Part shown: positions 1 to 5,759 of the stretch, in pieces
Layout of the letters: every line of letters starts with the position of its first letter
Numbering within the stretch: the stretch's first letter is position 1
Source: an uncultured Ruminococcus sp.
GTDB taxonomy: Bacteria > Bacillota > Clostridia > Oscillospirales > Ruminococcaceae
Length of the DNA stretch: 7,220 bases
NCBI GenBank assembly: GCA_900541495.1
Contig: UQKC01000084.1
Span: forward strand, 1-7,220
Reading direction: 5' to 3'
Made by a program: the position numbers and the translations under genes
Notes under the pieces: generated by a model
Seen by the model: the letters and a program-made list of their open reading frames with translations, nothing else
What the model was told of the DNA's origin: nothing
The model's database searches: none

Positions 1-135
1 CGTCCCCTACAGAAAATTACAATAAAGGCGAGATTTATAATCGGGCGGATATGGATCCGCCCCTACGGGAATTTGTTTTTTTACAACAAATAAATGGAGC
101 ATAAATAATTCCGCATTCCGAATTCCGCATTTTTA
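1..135. repeat. Intergenic repeat-rich segment with REP-like hairpin
   Basis: No gene is supported here. Positions 43-50 (GGGCGGAT) and 55-62 (ATCCGCCC) form a perfect 8-bp inverted repeat around a 4-base loop. It is followed by CCTACGGG, and a similar CCCCTAC string lies at the left edge (4-10). Short GC-rich palindromes of this kind are commonly dispersed between genes in gut Firmicutes. Positions 107-116 and 121-130 repeat the same 10-mer, AATTCCGCAT. The segment lies downstream of the DUF3783 gene. I see no clear T-tract terminator for that gene on the minus strand. Confidence 0.45.
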
Positions 136-516
136 TTACCCGCCCATTTTCTCCCGTTCTTTTGCAAGCTCGGAAATGAGCTTTCTTATGCTCCATTTCT
201 GATTTGAGGGCGTGAGCGCCGCCTTTAACGGGATAGAAACCTCTGACTTGCGCAGTTCTGTGAGCACGGAATCTATCTGCTTGCCCGAAAGTCCCGAAAA
301 AATAATGCAGCCATTGTCCGCTTCACCAAGCTTTTCGCTTTTCTCGAAGCCGTTAAAACCTGCAAAGAAGCCTATCTGCGTTTCGGCTTCGTTATCTTCG
401 GCAATAATGAGCTTTATGCGAAGCTTATCGGCTATTTTTTTCAGCGCGGTAAGGTTTTCCTGCTGCTTGTATGCAATGATGTGCCCGTCGGCGGTGTTTA
501 TTATTCTTGCTTTCAT
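136..516 (-). CDS. DUF3783 domain-containing protein
   Basis: A 126-aa soluble protein with no signal peptide or membrane segment. Residues ~68-120 match the DUF3783 pattern as I know it: a hydrophobic strand followed by FSGLS (73-77), a helix, then IPLKAALTPSNQKW (95-108) and a C-terminal helix ending in charged residues. The function of DUF3783 is unknown. The N-terminal ~55 residues (MKARIINTADGHII, then KLIIAEDNEAETQIG) look like a short alpha/beta module, and I assign no activity to it. The ATG is preceded by AGGAG (528-532) with an 11-base spacer. The gene is monocistronic by layout: its own promoter (552-580) lies just beyond the terminator of the upstream gene. The family call is fairly sure; nothing about its job can be inferred from the neighbours. 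Confidence 0.85.
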   Translation of the reverse strand: MKARIINTADGHIIAYKQQENLTALKKIADKLRIKLIIAEDNEAETQIGFFAGFNGFEKSEKLGEADNGCIIFSGLSGKQIDSVLTELRKSEVSIPLKAALTPSNQKWSIRKLISELAKEREKMGG

Positions 517-551
517 ATTTTGTGTTTCTCCTAAAAATCAATGTTACTGAA

Positions 552-580
552 AATATATCATATTTTCGCGAAAAGGTCAA
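552..580 (-). promoter_or_regulatory. Sigma-A promoter of the DUF3783 gene, overlapped by palindromes
   Basis: Read on the minus strand, the -35 box is TTGACC (575-580), the spacer is 17 bp, and the -10 box is TATATT (552-557). The spacer contains the perfect palindrome TTTTCGCGAAAA (563-574). A second perfect palindrome, GTCAAGCTTGAC (576-587), covers most of the -35 box. Transcription would start near 545 and leave a leader of about 30 bases. The palindromes suggest repressor control, but no regulator can be named. Confidence 0.7.
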
Positions 581-588
581 GCTTGACG

Positions 589-620
589 CAAATAAAAAGC
601 CGACAGGCGAACCTGTCGGC
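589..620 (-). terminator. Rho-independent terminator of the anchored-protein gene
   Basis: Read on the minus strand, GCCGACAGG (612-620) and CCTGTCGGC (599-607) form a perfect 9-bp stem around a TTCG loop. The stem is followed by TTTTTATTT (590-598). It sits 16 bases past the stop codon of the 243-aa gene and directly abuts the promoter region of the DUF3783 gene. Confidence 0.9.
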
Positions 621-635
621 AGATAAGCTGTTTTC

Positions 636-1367
636 TTACTTTGTGAACTTGTTCTGGAACTTTGAAATTACAAAACCTACGCAGGCAACAACGCCGACGA
701 GGATAACGCAGACAAGAATGATAAGAATGATCCTCGGGCCTTTTGAAATGGAAACAGTGATCTGTGATGCTTCCTGCTGATCGCCGATGTTTGCGATAAC
801 TGTTCCGTCGGCTGTGGTGACGGTGAGGTCATCGATATATGCAACCGTGCCGTTATAGCTTTCAAAGATCGGAATGGAGAAGCCGAGCCTTGTATTGTCC
901 GCATTTCCGGGGATAGCAATGGCAACATCTGCCCATTTGCCTGCATTTTCATTGCTGAGGTCGGTGTTCATCCAAACGATGCCGTCCGAGAATACCGTGA
1001 AAGACTGTGCAAGCTTTGCTGCGTCCTTATCGAATAAAACTTTCATCGAAACAGTGCAGCCTGCGAAGCTGTCAAGTCCGATCGAAGTAGAATCGAAGTA
1101 AAGTCCGCCGAAACGGCTGTCATCTGCGATGGATTCGGTAACATTTTCCGAAAGCTTAAGCGAGCCGTTGCCGTTTACCTTTGTCTGCTCGTCGATAGAG
1201 GCTGTGAAACCTGTTTCCGCGGTCGAGCCGTAACTCTGGAACATTGAAAGAGAGGTATCGTTATCGAAGCAGAAAGTAGCTTCATCAGCGGCGAAAGCGG
1301 AAAAAACAACTGCGGAAAGAGCCATTACTGAAGCCGCAGCGGCAGCTATGATCTTTGTGATTTTCAT
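636..1367 (-). CDS. Secreted, C-terminally membrane-anchored protein with possible CBM-like beta-sandwich
   Basis: A 243-aa protein not assigned to a named family. Residues 1-26 form a signal peptide: MKITK, a long Ala/Val-rich core, and a predicted signal peptidase I cut at AFA|AD. Residues ~30-190 are rich in beta-forming stretches, aromatics and Gly/Asn/Ser. The pieces KVNGNGSLKL (63-72) and AYIDDLTV (176-183) resemble elements common in carbohydrate-binding jelly-roll domains. Residues ~212-235 (IILIILVCVILVGVVACVG) form one membrane span, and KFQNKFTK at the C-terminus should be cytoplasmic. There is no LPXTG sorting signal. The topology is therefore an extracellular domain tethered by a C-terminal helix, which would fit a surface glycan-binding role; that role is inference. 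AAAGGA lies 12 bases before the ATG. The gene has its own promoter and a strong terminator, with no partner gene. It could equally be an uncharacterised surface protein without sugar binding. Confidence 0.85.
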   Translation of the reverse strand: MKITKIIAAAAASVMALSAVVFSAFAADEATFCFDNDTSLSMFQSYGSTAETGFTASIDEQTKVNGNGSLKLSENVTESIADDSRFGGLYFDSTSIGLDSFAGCTVSMKVLFDKDAAKLAQSFTVFSDGIVWMNTDLSNENAGKWADVAIAIPGNADNTRLGFSIPIFESYNGTVAYIDDLTVTTADGTVIANIGDQQEASQITVSISKGPRIILIILVCVILVGVVACVGFVISKFQNKFTK

Positions 1368-1395
1368 TTCAAAAACCCGTCCTTTATTTGTTGTG

Positions 1396-1430
1396 GCTGA
1401 TAAGGTGTGCGGGATCTTTACCGTATCAGC
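1396..1430 (-). promoter_or_regulatory. Leader stem-loop upstream of the anchored-protein gene
   Basis: GCTGATA (1396-1402) and TATCAGC (1424-1430) pair perfectly. After an A/G mismatch the stem continues with GGT (1404-1406) and ACC (1420-1422). The structure lies inside the predicted 5' leader, about 28 bases before the start codon. In the RNA, the loop contains CCCG, which could pair with CGGG (1369-1373 region) beside the ribosome binding site. It matches no riboswitch class that I recognise. It could instead be a protein operator or a chance structure. Confidence 0.4.
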
Positions 1431-1451
1431 AAATATTGATATACTATATAT

Positions 1452-1480
1452 ATTTTATTACAATACGCAAAATTTGTCAA
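1452..1480 (-). promoter_or_regulatory. Sigma-A promoter of the anchored-protein gene
   Basis: Read on the minus strand, the -35 box is TTGACA (1475-1480), the spacer is 17 bp, and the -10 box is TAAAAT (1452-1457), with AT-rich DNA after it. The predicted start near 1445 gives a leader of about 78 bases. The -35 box lies inside the arm of a 16-bp inverted repeat (1469-1508), which makes it a candidate regulated promoter. Confidence 0.75.
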
Positions 1481-1508
1481 TATGTTTTTACGCATATTGA
1501 CAAATTTT
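1469..1508. repeat. 16-bp perfect inverted repeat overlapping a -35 box
   Basis: The arm AAAATTTGTCAATATG (1469-1484) is the exact reverse complement of 1493-1508, with an 8-base centre. Both arms contain a TTGACA, one on each strand. Only the minus-strand copy has a -10 box at the right distance. The placement fits an operator for a dimeric regulator of the 243-aa anchored-protein gene. A cruciform or weak hairpin is the alternative. Confidence 0.7.
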
Positions 1509-1691
1509 ATTTTGCATTGCGGGGAAGCCCTGCAGGCAGTTCGCGCCGTGCTTCACTTCGTTCCGTTCGTTTGCAGTAAAAATAAGTTTGCAACTGCAAT
1601 TAAAGCAAGGAAAAAGCTGACAAATTGTTAATTGAATTCAGAGAGCCTCATCACGCTCAATAATTACAGATTAAGCATTACGAATTACGCA
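1509..1691. other. Remainder of the 324-bp intergenic gap
   Basis: This is the part of the gap at 1368-1691 not covered by the promoter, inverted repeat and leader stem-loop. A GC-richer patch at 1515-1580 includes the palindrome CCTGCAGG. The segment ends in the dispersed 19-mer repeat that runs into the EF-G-like stop codon. I see no convincing gene. I also see no T-tract terminator for the EF-G-like gene, so some read-through towards the anchored-protein gene is possible. Confidence 0.4.
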
Positions 1692-1693
1692 TT
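1675..1693. repeat. Dispersed 19-mer, second copy at 113-131
   Basis: GCATTACGAATTACGCATT here and GCATTCCGAATTCCGCATT at 113-131 differ at only two of 19 positions. Both sit at the 3' end of a leftward gene. This copy overlaps the EF-G-like stop codon, and the other copy ends five bases from the DUF3783 stop. A dispersed intergenic repeat family is the simplest explanation. Confidence 0.55.
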
Positions 1694-3728
1694 ATTCCTC
1701 AGCACCGCCCATTGAAAGGATAACATCACTGACAAGATTTCCAGGGAGCTGTTCATAGCGGAGGAATTCGAGCGAGAAGCTGCCCTTGCCGCGTGTGATC
1801 TGGCGGAGCTGAGTTGTGAAGCTCTGCATTTCACGGAGAGGAACTTCGGCTTCGATCTCGGTCATACCGTTCTTAACGGGGGTCATACCGATAACTCTGC
1901 CGCGGCGCTTGTTGAGGTCGCCCATAATATCGCCCGTGTTTTCGTCAGCGGCGGTAACATAAAGCTTGCCGATAGGTTCAAGGATAGTCGGGTCAGCCTG
2001 CTTTAAGCCCTCTTTGTATGCGAGCGAAGCGGCAGTCTTGAACGACATTTCCGAGCTGTCAACAGGGTGGTAAGAACCGTCAACGAGGATAGCCTTTACG
2101 CCCATTACCGGACAGCCTGCGAGAACGCCTTTCTTTACGCAGTCCTGAAGTCCCTTTTCAACTGCCGGGAAGAAGTTTTTCGGAACAGCGCCGCCGACAA
2201 CTCTTTCTTCAAATACAAGTCCGTCCGAAATGCAGGGTTCAAATTCTATCCAAACGTGACCGTACTGACCGTGACCGCCCGTCTGTTTCTTGTATTTGCC
2301 CTCTGCCTTTACCTTTTTGCGGATGGTTTCGCGGTATGCTATCTTTGGTTCGGTGAGCGTTACTTCTGCGCCGAATTTATTTTTGAGCTTAGCAACTGCG
2401 TTTTCAAGATGCTGTTCGCCAAGTCCCTTGAGGATCTGTTCCTTTGTGAATGGATCAAGCCCGAAGCTGAGGGTTTTATCCTCTTCGATAAGTCTTGCGA
2501 TGCCCGAGCTTACCTTTGCTTCATCACCCTGAGTTTTAGCATGAACAGCCATACCAAAGCAAGGCTTCGGGAAGTCGGGCGAAGCAACGTTAACGACTCT
2601 TGACGATGCGCAGATAGTGTCGCCCGTGTTCGCGCTGATCTTTACCGCAACGGCAATGTCGCCTGCGGAAGCTTCGGTGATCTCGGTCTGCTTCTTGCCG
2701 ACAAATGTGTAAAGCTTGCCGATCTTTTCGGGAGCGGCTGTTCTGCTGTTGACATAGTCTGTGTTGGCAGTGATCTTGCCGCCGAGAACTTTGAGGAAGG
2801 ACATTTTTCCTACGAACGGGTCGGCAACGGTCTTGAAAACATAAGCCGCGGTCGGTTCGCTTTCACTGTACTTGATCTCAACGATGTTTCCTGCGGCTGT
2901 TTCAGCCATAACGGGCTTATTGTCTGCAGGCGAGGGGAGAAGAAGTGAAATTTCCTTCAAAAGCATATCAACGCCCGCGGTCGAGGTCGAAGAACAGCAT
3001 ACAACAGGAGTGATGATGCCCTCGTTCATACCCTTGTGGATACCGTGAACAAGTTCTTTCTGCGTGAAAGCTTCGCCCTCGAAGAATTTTTCCATAAGCG
3101 AATCATCGGTTTCTGCAACAGCCTCGGAGAAAGCGGCAACAAGACCGTCCATACGGTATTCAAGCTTTTCGGAAACCTCTGCGGTAGGCATTTCGGTTTC
3201 AACTGCATTGCCGTTTTCATCGTATGTATAAGCTTTCATTTCGATAAGGTTTACGAACGAAACTACCTGATGATCCTTGATTATCGGGAAAACAACAGGG
3301 CAGACGGTCGGACCGAATTTCGTTTTGAGCTCGGTGAGAACGTTGAAATAGTTAGCGTCCGGGTCATCGACCTTTGTGATGACGAACATTTTTGGCTTGC
3401 CAAGGTCTGTAGCAAGGTCGTAAGCTTTTTCAGTGCCGACTTTAACGCCCGACTTTGCGGAAACGGTTATCATTACCGTGCCTGCGGCGGAAACGGCTTC
3501 GTACATTCCTCCTGCAAAGTCGAAAAGACCCGGTGTATCGAGAAGATTTACTTTTATATCGTTATATTCAAAAGAAGTAAGCGACGATGCAAGCGTTGCG
3601 GACGACGGCTCGATTCGCTGAGAAGCACCCGATTTGAGAAGAAGTGCTTCGGAAAGCGAGGTCTTGCCTGAACCTGAGTGGCCTGCAAGGGCGATATTTC
3701 TTATGTTTTCTGCGGAATACGGTTTCAT
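1692..3728 (-). CDS. EF-G-like translation-factor GTPase (non-canonical EF-G paralogue)
   Basis: A 678-aa protein with the full EF-G domain order. The G domain has P-loop GHSGSGKT (16-23), G3 DTPGLFDF (64-71), TKVD (118-121) in the G4 position, and CSS (245-247) in the G5 position. Domain II covers roughly 290-380 and domain III roughly 385-455. Domain IV, ~460-580, has GGHGQYGHV (484-492) and the tip HPVDSSE (554-560). Domain V is ~585-665 and contains MGDLNKRRGRVIGM. EF-G drives translocation on the ribosome. This protein belongs to the EF-G-like branch (annotated fusA-like or elongation factor G) rather than the str-operon fusA, because the DTPGH histidine is replaced by Leu68 and there are no rpsL/rpsG/tuf neighbours. 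Only ~40 residues separate the P-loop from DTPG, against ~60-65 in EF-G as I recall, so switch I is shortened. GGAGA (3738-3742) lies 9 bases before the ATG. Confidence 0.93.
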   Translation of the reverse strand: MKPYSAENIRNIALAGHSGSGKTSLSEALLLKSGASQRIEPSSATLASSLTSFEYNDIKVNLLDTPGLFDFAGGMYEAVSAAGTVMITVSAKSGVKVGTEKAYDLATDLGKPKMFVITKVDDPDANYFNVLTELKTKFGPTVCPVVFPIIKDHQVVSFVNLIEMKAYTYDENGNAVETEMPTAEVSEKLEYRMDGLVAAFSEAVAETDDSLMEKFFEGEAFTQKELVHGIHKGMNEGIITPVVCCSSTSTAGVDMLLKEISLLLPSPADNKPVMAETAAGNIVEIKYSESEPTAAYVFKTVADPFVGKMSFLKVLGGKITANTDYVNSRTAAPEKIGKLYTFVGKKQTEITEASAGDIAVAVKISANTGDTICASSRVVNVASPDFPKPCFGMAVHAKTQGDEAKVSSGIARLIEEDKTLSFGLDPFTKEQILKGLGEQHLENAVAKLKNKFGAEVTLTEPKIAYRETIRKKVKAEGKYKKQTGGHGQYGHVWIEFEPCISDGLVFEERVVGGAVPKNFFPAVEKGLQDCVKKGVLAGCPVMGVKAILVDGSYHPVDSSEMSFKTAASLAYKEGLKQADPTILEPIGKLYVTAADENTGDIMGDLNKRRGRVIGMTPVKNGMTEIEAEVPLREMQSFTTQLRQITRGKGSFSLEFLRYEQLPGNLVSDVILSMGGAEE

Positions 3729-3798
3729 AACGGGATCTCTCCATTCTTGAATAAAAATTAGTATAAATTAAACAAAATATTGCTTTTTTATGTTTACT

Positions 3799-3827
3799 AT
3801 TATATACCTTTTGTTTAACATAATCAA
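3799..3827 (-). promoter_or_regulatory. Sigma-A promoter of the EF-G-like gene
   Basis: Read on the minus strand, the -35 box is TTGATT (3822-3827), the spacer is 17 bp, and the -10 box is a perfect TATAAT (3799-3804). Transcription would begin near 3792, giving a leader of about 64 bases. The promoter is divergent from the xpt promoter about 100 bp to the right. Confidence 0.75.
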
Positions 3828-3884
3828 TCCCTTAACATCAACTTTTACAGTTATTTTAAATATTTATATGAATTCTTGTGCAAA

Positions 3885-3912
3885 TTGACGATAGAATATA
3901 CTTTTTTATAAA
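3885..3912 (+). promoter_or_regulatory. Possible second, upstream xpt promoter
   Basis: TTGACG (3885-3890), a 16-bp spacer and TATAAA (3907-3912) lie 43 bp upstream of the main xpt promoter. The main promoter also starts with TTGACG followed by an A-rich stretch. It is weaker than the main one, and the surrounding DNA is very AT-rich, so a chance match is possible. Confidence 0.3.
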
Positions 3913-3927
3913 AAACACGGTCGGATA

Positions 3928-3956
3928 TTGACGAAAAATAATTAGTGTGGTACAAT
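3928..3956 (+). promoter_or_regulatory. Sigma-A promoter of xpt
   Basis: The -35 box is TTGACG (3928-3933), the spacer is 17 bp, and the -10 box is TACAAT (3951-3956), with a TG one base upstream of the -10. The start would be near 3963. The leader would be only about 39 bases, too short for a purine riboswitch. A small inverted repeat, GATAA-N4-TTATC (3961-3974), sits at the predicted start site. Confidence 0.75.
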
Positions 3957-4001
3957 TAAAGATAACATTTTATCGTAAAAATTTTTGCGGAGGTAAATTT
4001 A

Positions 4002-4589
4002 ATGAAACTGCTTGAGGATAGGATCATTAAGGACGGCATTGTCAAAGACGGCGGAGTTCTGAAAGTTGACAGCTTTCTCAATCATCAAATGGATATTGAC
4101 CTTTTTAACGAGATTGGAAAGGAATTCAAGCGCCTTTTCAGCGAAGAGAGCAAGCGCATCAATAAAATTCTGACGATAGAAGCATCGGGCATTGGCATTG
4201 CCTGCATCGTCGCACAGCACTTCGGCGTTCCGGTTGTCTTTGCGAAAAAAGCGCAGAGCATCAATATCGACGGCGAAGTCTACAGCACGAAAATACAATC
4301 TTTCACACATGGAAAAGTATATGACGTTATCGTTTCAAAGAAGTACATATCGAACGAAGATCATATCCTTATCATCGACGACTTCCTCGCAAACGGCTGC
4401 GCACTCGAAGGACTTATCGACCTTGTACAGAGCGCAGGAGCAACAGTTGAGGGTATCGGTATATGCGTAGAAAAAGGCTTCCAGCCCGGCGGCGCAACTA
4501 TCCGCAAGCGCGGCATACACCTTGAATCGCTCGCTATCGTTGACGCAATGGACGCTTCAACGGGAACTATTACTTTCCGCAAGCAGTAA
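4002..4589 (+). CDS. xpt: Xanthine phosphoribosyltransferase
   Basis: A 195-aa protein, close to the ~190-aa usual for Xpt. It salvages xanthine with PRPP to form XMP in the cytoplasm, feeding GMP synthesis. Residues 15-31 (VKDGGVLKVDSFLNHQM) carry the N-terminal signature typical of Xpt. The type I PRTase PRPP loop is ILIIDDFLANG (122-132), with two adjacent aspartates and small residues. TIEASGIG (58-65) and VVFAKK (78-83) match conserved Xpt strands. A strong GGAGGT (3989-3994) lies 7 bases before the ATG. The gene stands alone. No xanthine permease (pbuX) follows, and no guanine riboswitch precedes it, unlike the Bacillus subtilis xpt-pbuX operon. It ends at a bidirectional terminator shared with the converging reductase gene. 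Confidence 0.95.
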   Translation: MKLLEDRIIKDGIVKDGGVLKVDSFLNHQMDIDLFNEIGKEFKRLFSEESKRINKILTIEASGIGIACIVAQHFGVPVVFAKKAQSINIDGEVYSTKIQSFTHGKVYDVIVSKKYISNEDHILIIDDFLANGCALEGLIDLVQSAGATVEGIGICVEKGFQPGGATIRKRGIHLESLAIVDAMDASTGTITFRKQ

Positions 4590-4604
4590 AAATCGAAAAA
4601 AATT

Positions 4605-4640
4605 GCCCGAAGTTTCAAAGCTTCGGGCGTTTGTATTTTT
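4605..4640. terminator. Bidirectional terminator between xpt and the aldo/keto reductase
   Basis: GCCCGAAG (4605-4612) pairs perfectly with CTTCGGGC (4621-4628). A T-rich tail, GTTTGTATTTTT, follows on the plus strand. On the minus strand the run of A at 4594-4602 gives a T-tract. Both convergent genes stop within 25 bases of the stem, so one hairpin probably serves both. Confidence 0.88.
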
Positions 4641-4641
4641 A

Positions 4642-5505
4642 TCAAAACTGCCTTTCATCGGGATTTTCGTGAACCCCACATTCCCCGACCATTTCGGATA
4701 GCGCGACCATATCGGACGGCTCAATATCAAAGCCGAAAACGTCAAGATTCTGCTTTATATGTTTGGGCGAAACCGACCTTGCCAGCGGAACAAATCCGTT
4801 CTGCAAGCACCAGCGTATGCATAGCTGAGGTATGTTGACACCGTATCTTTCGGCTATTTTCGCGAGCGGCTCGGACGAAAGCGCTTTGCCCGTACCGAGA
4901 ACGCTGTAGCCCTCGATAAGTATTCCCTTGCTCGTGCAGGCGGAGATAGTTTCTTCATCAACGTCACCGGGGCAAAGGCGTATCTGATCTACGCAGGGTG
5001 AAATTTCCACCGTTTCCATAAGCGCGTCAAGATGTCTTGCGCAGAAGTTGCTCACGCCGATAGCGCGGACTTTTCCGTCACGGCAGAGAGCTTCCATTGC
5101 GCGCCAAAGCTCGGCATTGCGCTCTTTCCAGCAGGCGCGGAATTTCAGCGGATTCGGCCAGTGTATAAGCAAAAGGTCGAGATAGTCCGTTCCGAGCAGA
5201 GAAAGCGATTGCTCGCAGGCGGTGATAGCCTCATCATAAGTGCGAATGTTGTTCCAAAGTTTTGTCGTGAGAAAAAGCTCGTCACGGGCAATGCCGCTGC
5301 GCTTTATTCCCGAGCCGATGAATTCTTCGTTGCCGTATGCGGACGCAGTGTCGATGTGCCTGTAGCCTGCACGGATAGCTTCAGCGGCGGCAAGTTCGGC
5401 AGATGAACCCTCGATCTGCCATGTTCCGAAGCCAACGCAGGGTATTTTCACCCCGTTGAGAAGCTCAACAGTGTCGGCAGAGCCTTTAACATTATCTGTC
5501 AGCAT
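4642..5505 (-). CDS. Aldo/keto reductase (NADPH-dependent oxidoreductase)
   Basis: A 287-aa single-domain TIM-barrel protein, the normal size for DkgA-type aldo/keto reductases that reduce carbonyls with NAD(P)H. The catalytic tetrad is visible: D52 and Y57 in HIDTASAYGNE, K82 in TTKLWN, and H115 in LLIHWPNP. IGVSNF (149-154), GYSVLG (199-204) and the C-terminal RWCLQNGF (231-238) are family landmarks. Two positions differ from the usual patterns I know. The NQ(I/V)E segment reads DQIR (173-176), and the cofactor-phosphate site PKS reads ARS (242-244). The substrate cannot be told from sequence. I chose the ATG at 5503-5505 because GGAGGT lies 6 bases before it. A longer frame from 5595 would translate through a palindromic element and has no such site. 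The gene is a single transcription unit facing xpt. Confidence 0.93.
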   Translation of the reverse strand: MLTDNVKGSADTVELLNGVKIPCVGFGTWQIEGSSAELAAAEAIRAGYRHIDTASAYGNEEFIGSGIKRSGIARDELFLTTKLWNNIRTYDEAITACEQSLSLLGTDYLDLLLIHWPNPLKFRACWKERNAELWRAMEALCRDGKVRAIGVSNFCARHLDALMETVEISPCVDQIRLCPGDVDEETISACTSKGILIEGYSVLGTGKALSSEPLAKIAERYGVNIPQLCIRWCLQNGFVPLARSVSPKHIKQNLDVFGFDIEPSDMVALSEMVGECGVHENPDERQF

Positions 5506-5511
5506 AAAATG

Positions 5512-5517
5512 ACCTCC
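5512..5517 (-). promoter_or_regulatory. Ribosome binding site that fixes the reductase start
   Basis: A perfect GGAGGT on the minus strand lies 6 bases before the ATG at 5505. It argues for the 287-aa product over a 317-aa upstream extension. Confidence 0.85.
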
Positions 5518-5525
5518 ATTACTAA

Positions 5526-5634
5526 GGAAACGCTGATAATACGTTTCAGCCGTTTTCAAAATGTACTCAAATGCGGAAACCCGTACATTTCTCAAAACGG
5601 CAAAATGAACGCTTCGCTTTAATCAGCGTATTCC
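5526..5634. repeat. 109-bp palindromic MITE-like element in the reductase leader
   Basis: The ends are imperfect inverted repeats: GGAAACGCTGATAA (5526-5539) against TTAATCAGCGTATTCC (5619-5634). They include a perfect 8-bp core, ACGCTGAT/ATCAGCGT. An inner pair, 5549-5566 against 5583-5601, shares GCCGTTTT and AAATGTAC on each arm around a 16-base loop. The two halves can fold into one long hairpin with bulges. No coding potential and no clear target-site duplication are visible. It is probably a non-autonomous mobile element or dispersed hairpin repeat, and it lies in the predicted reductase mRNA leader, 8 bases before the ribosome binding site. Confidence 0.65.
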
Positions 5635-5672
5635 TGATTGAGCAAGTCAGATTTCAAATTATATCTATTGTC

Positions 5673-5700
5673 ATTATACCATAAAATCGATCAATATCAA
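5673..5700 (-). promoter_or_regulatory. Sigma-A promoter of the aldo/keto reductase
   Basis: Read on the minus strand, the -35 box is TTGATA (5695-5700), the spacer is 16 bp, and the -10 box is TATAAT (5673-5678). The start near 5666 would give a leader of about 160 bases that contains the whole palindromic element. Confidence 0.65.
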
Positions 5701-5759
5701 TGAATTTTTTGTGTATTTTAATTAAAAACGGTTTTTTGACACTTTTTTTGAAAAAACGC

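Noticed and set aside
1497..1525. Plus-strand promoter from the second TTGACA of the inverted repeat
   Set aside because: The DNA 17 bp downstream is GCGGGGAA, with no -10 box.
1388..1579. 63-aa plus-strand frame in the intergenic gap
   Set aside because: It runs through the promoter, the inverted repeat and the GC-rich patch, with a low-complexity tail and no ribosome binding site.
2067..2603. 178-aa plus-strand frame opposite the EF-G-like gene
   Set aside because: It lies wholly antisense to a well-supported conserved gene, is rich in Cys, Phe and Leu without family motifs, and has no ribosome binding site. It is a codon-bias shadow.
3036..3671. 211-aa plus-strand frame opposite the EF-G-like G domain
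   Set aside because: It is antisense to the P-loop and switch regions, Cys/Arg-rich and unlike any family. It is a shadow.
3841..4001. Purine riboswitch upstream of xpt
   Set aside because: Known xpt genes often have one, but the conserved purine-aptamer core and its paired stems are not visible, and the predicted leader is only about 39 bases.
5506..5595. 30-residue N-terminal extension of the aldo/keto reductase
   Set aside because: It would be encoded by the palindromic element and has no ribosome binding site. The internal ATG has GGAGGT at ideal spacing and gives the usual family length.
5736..5741. Extra TTGACA upstream of the tRNA promoter
   Set aside because: No -10 box at suitable distance. 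The T/A tracts here are better read as an UP element.
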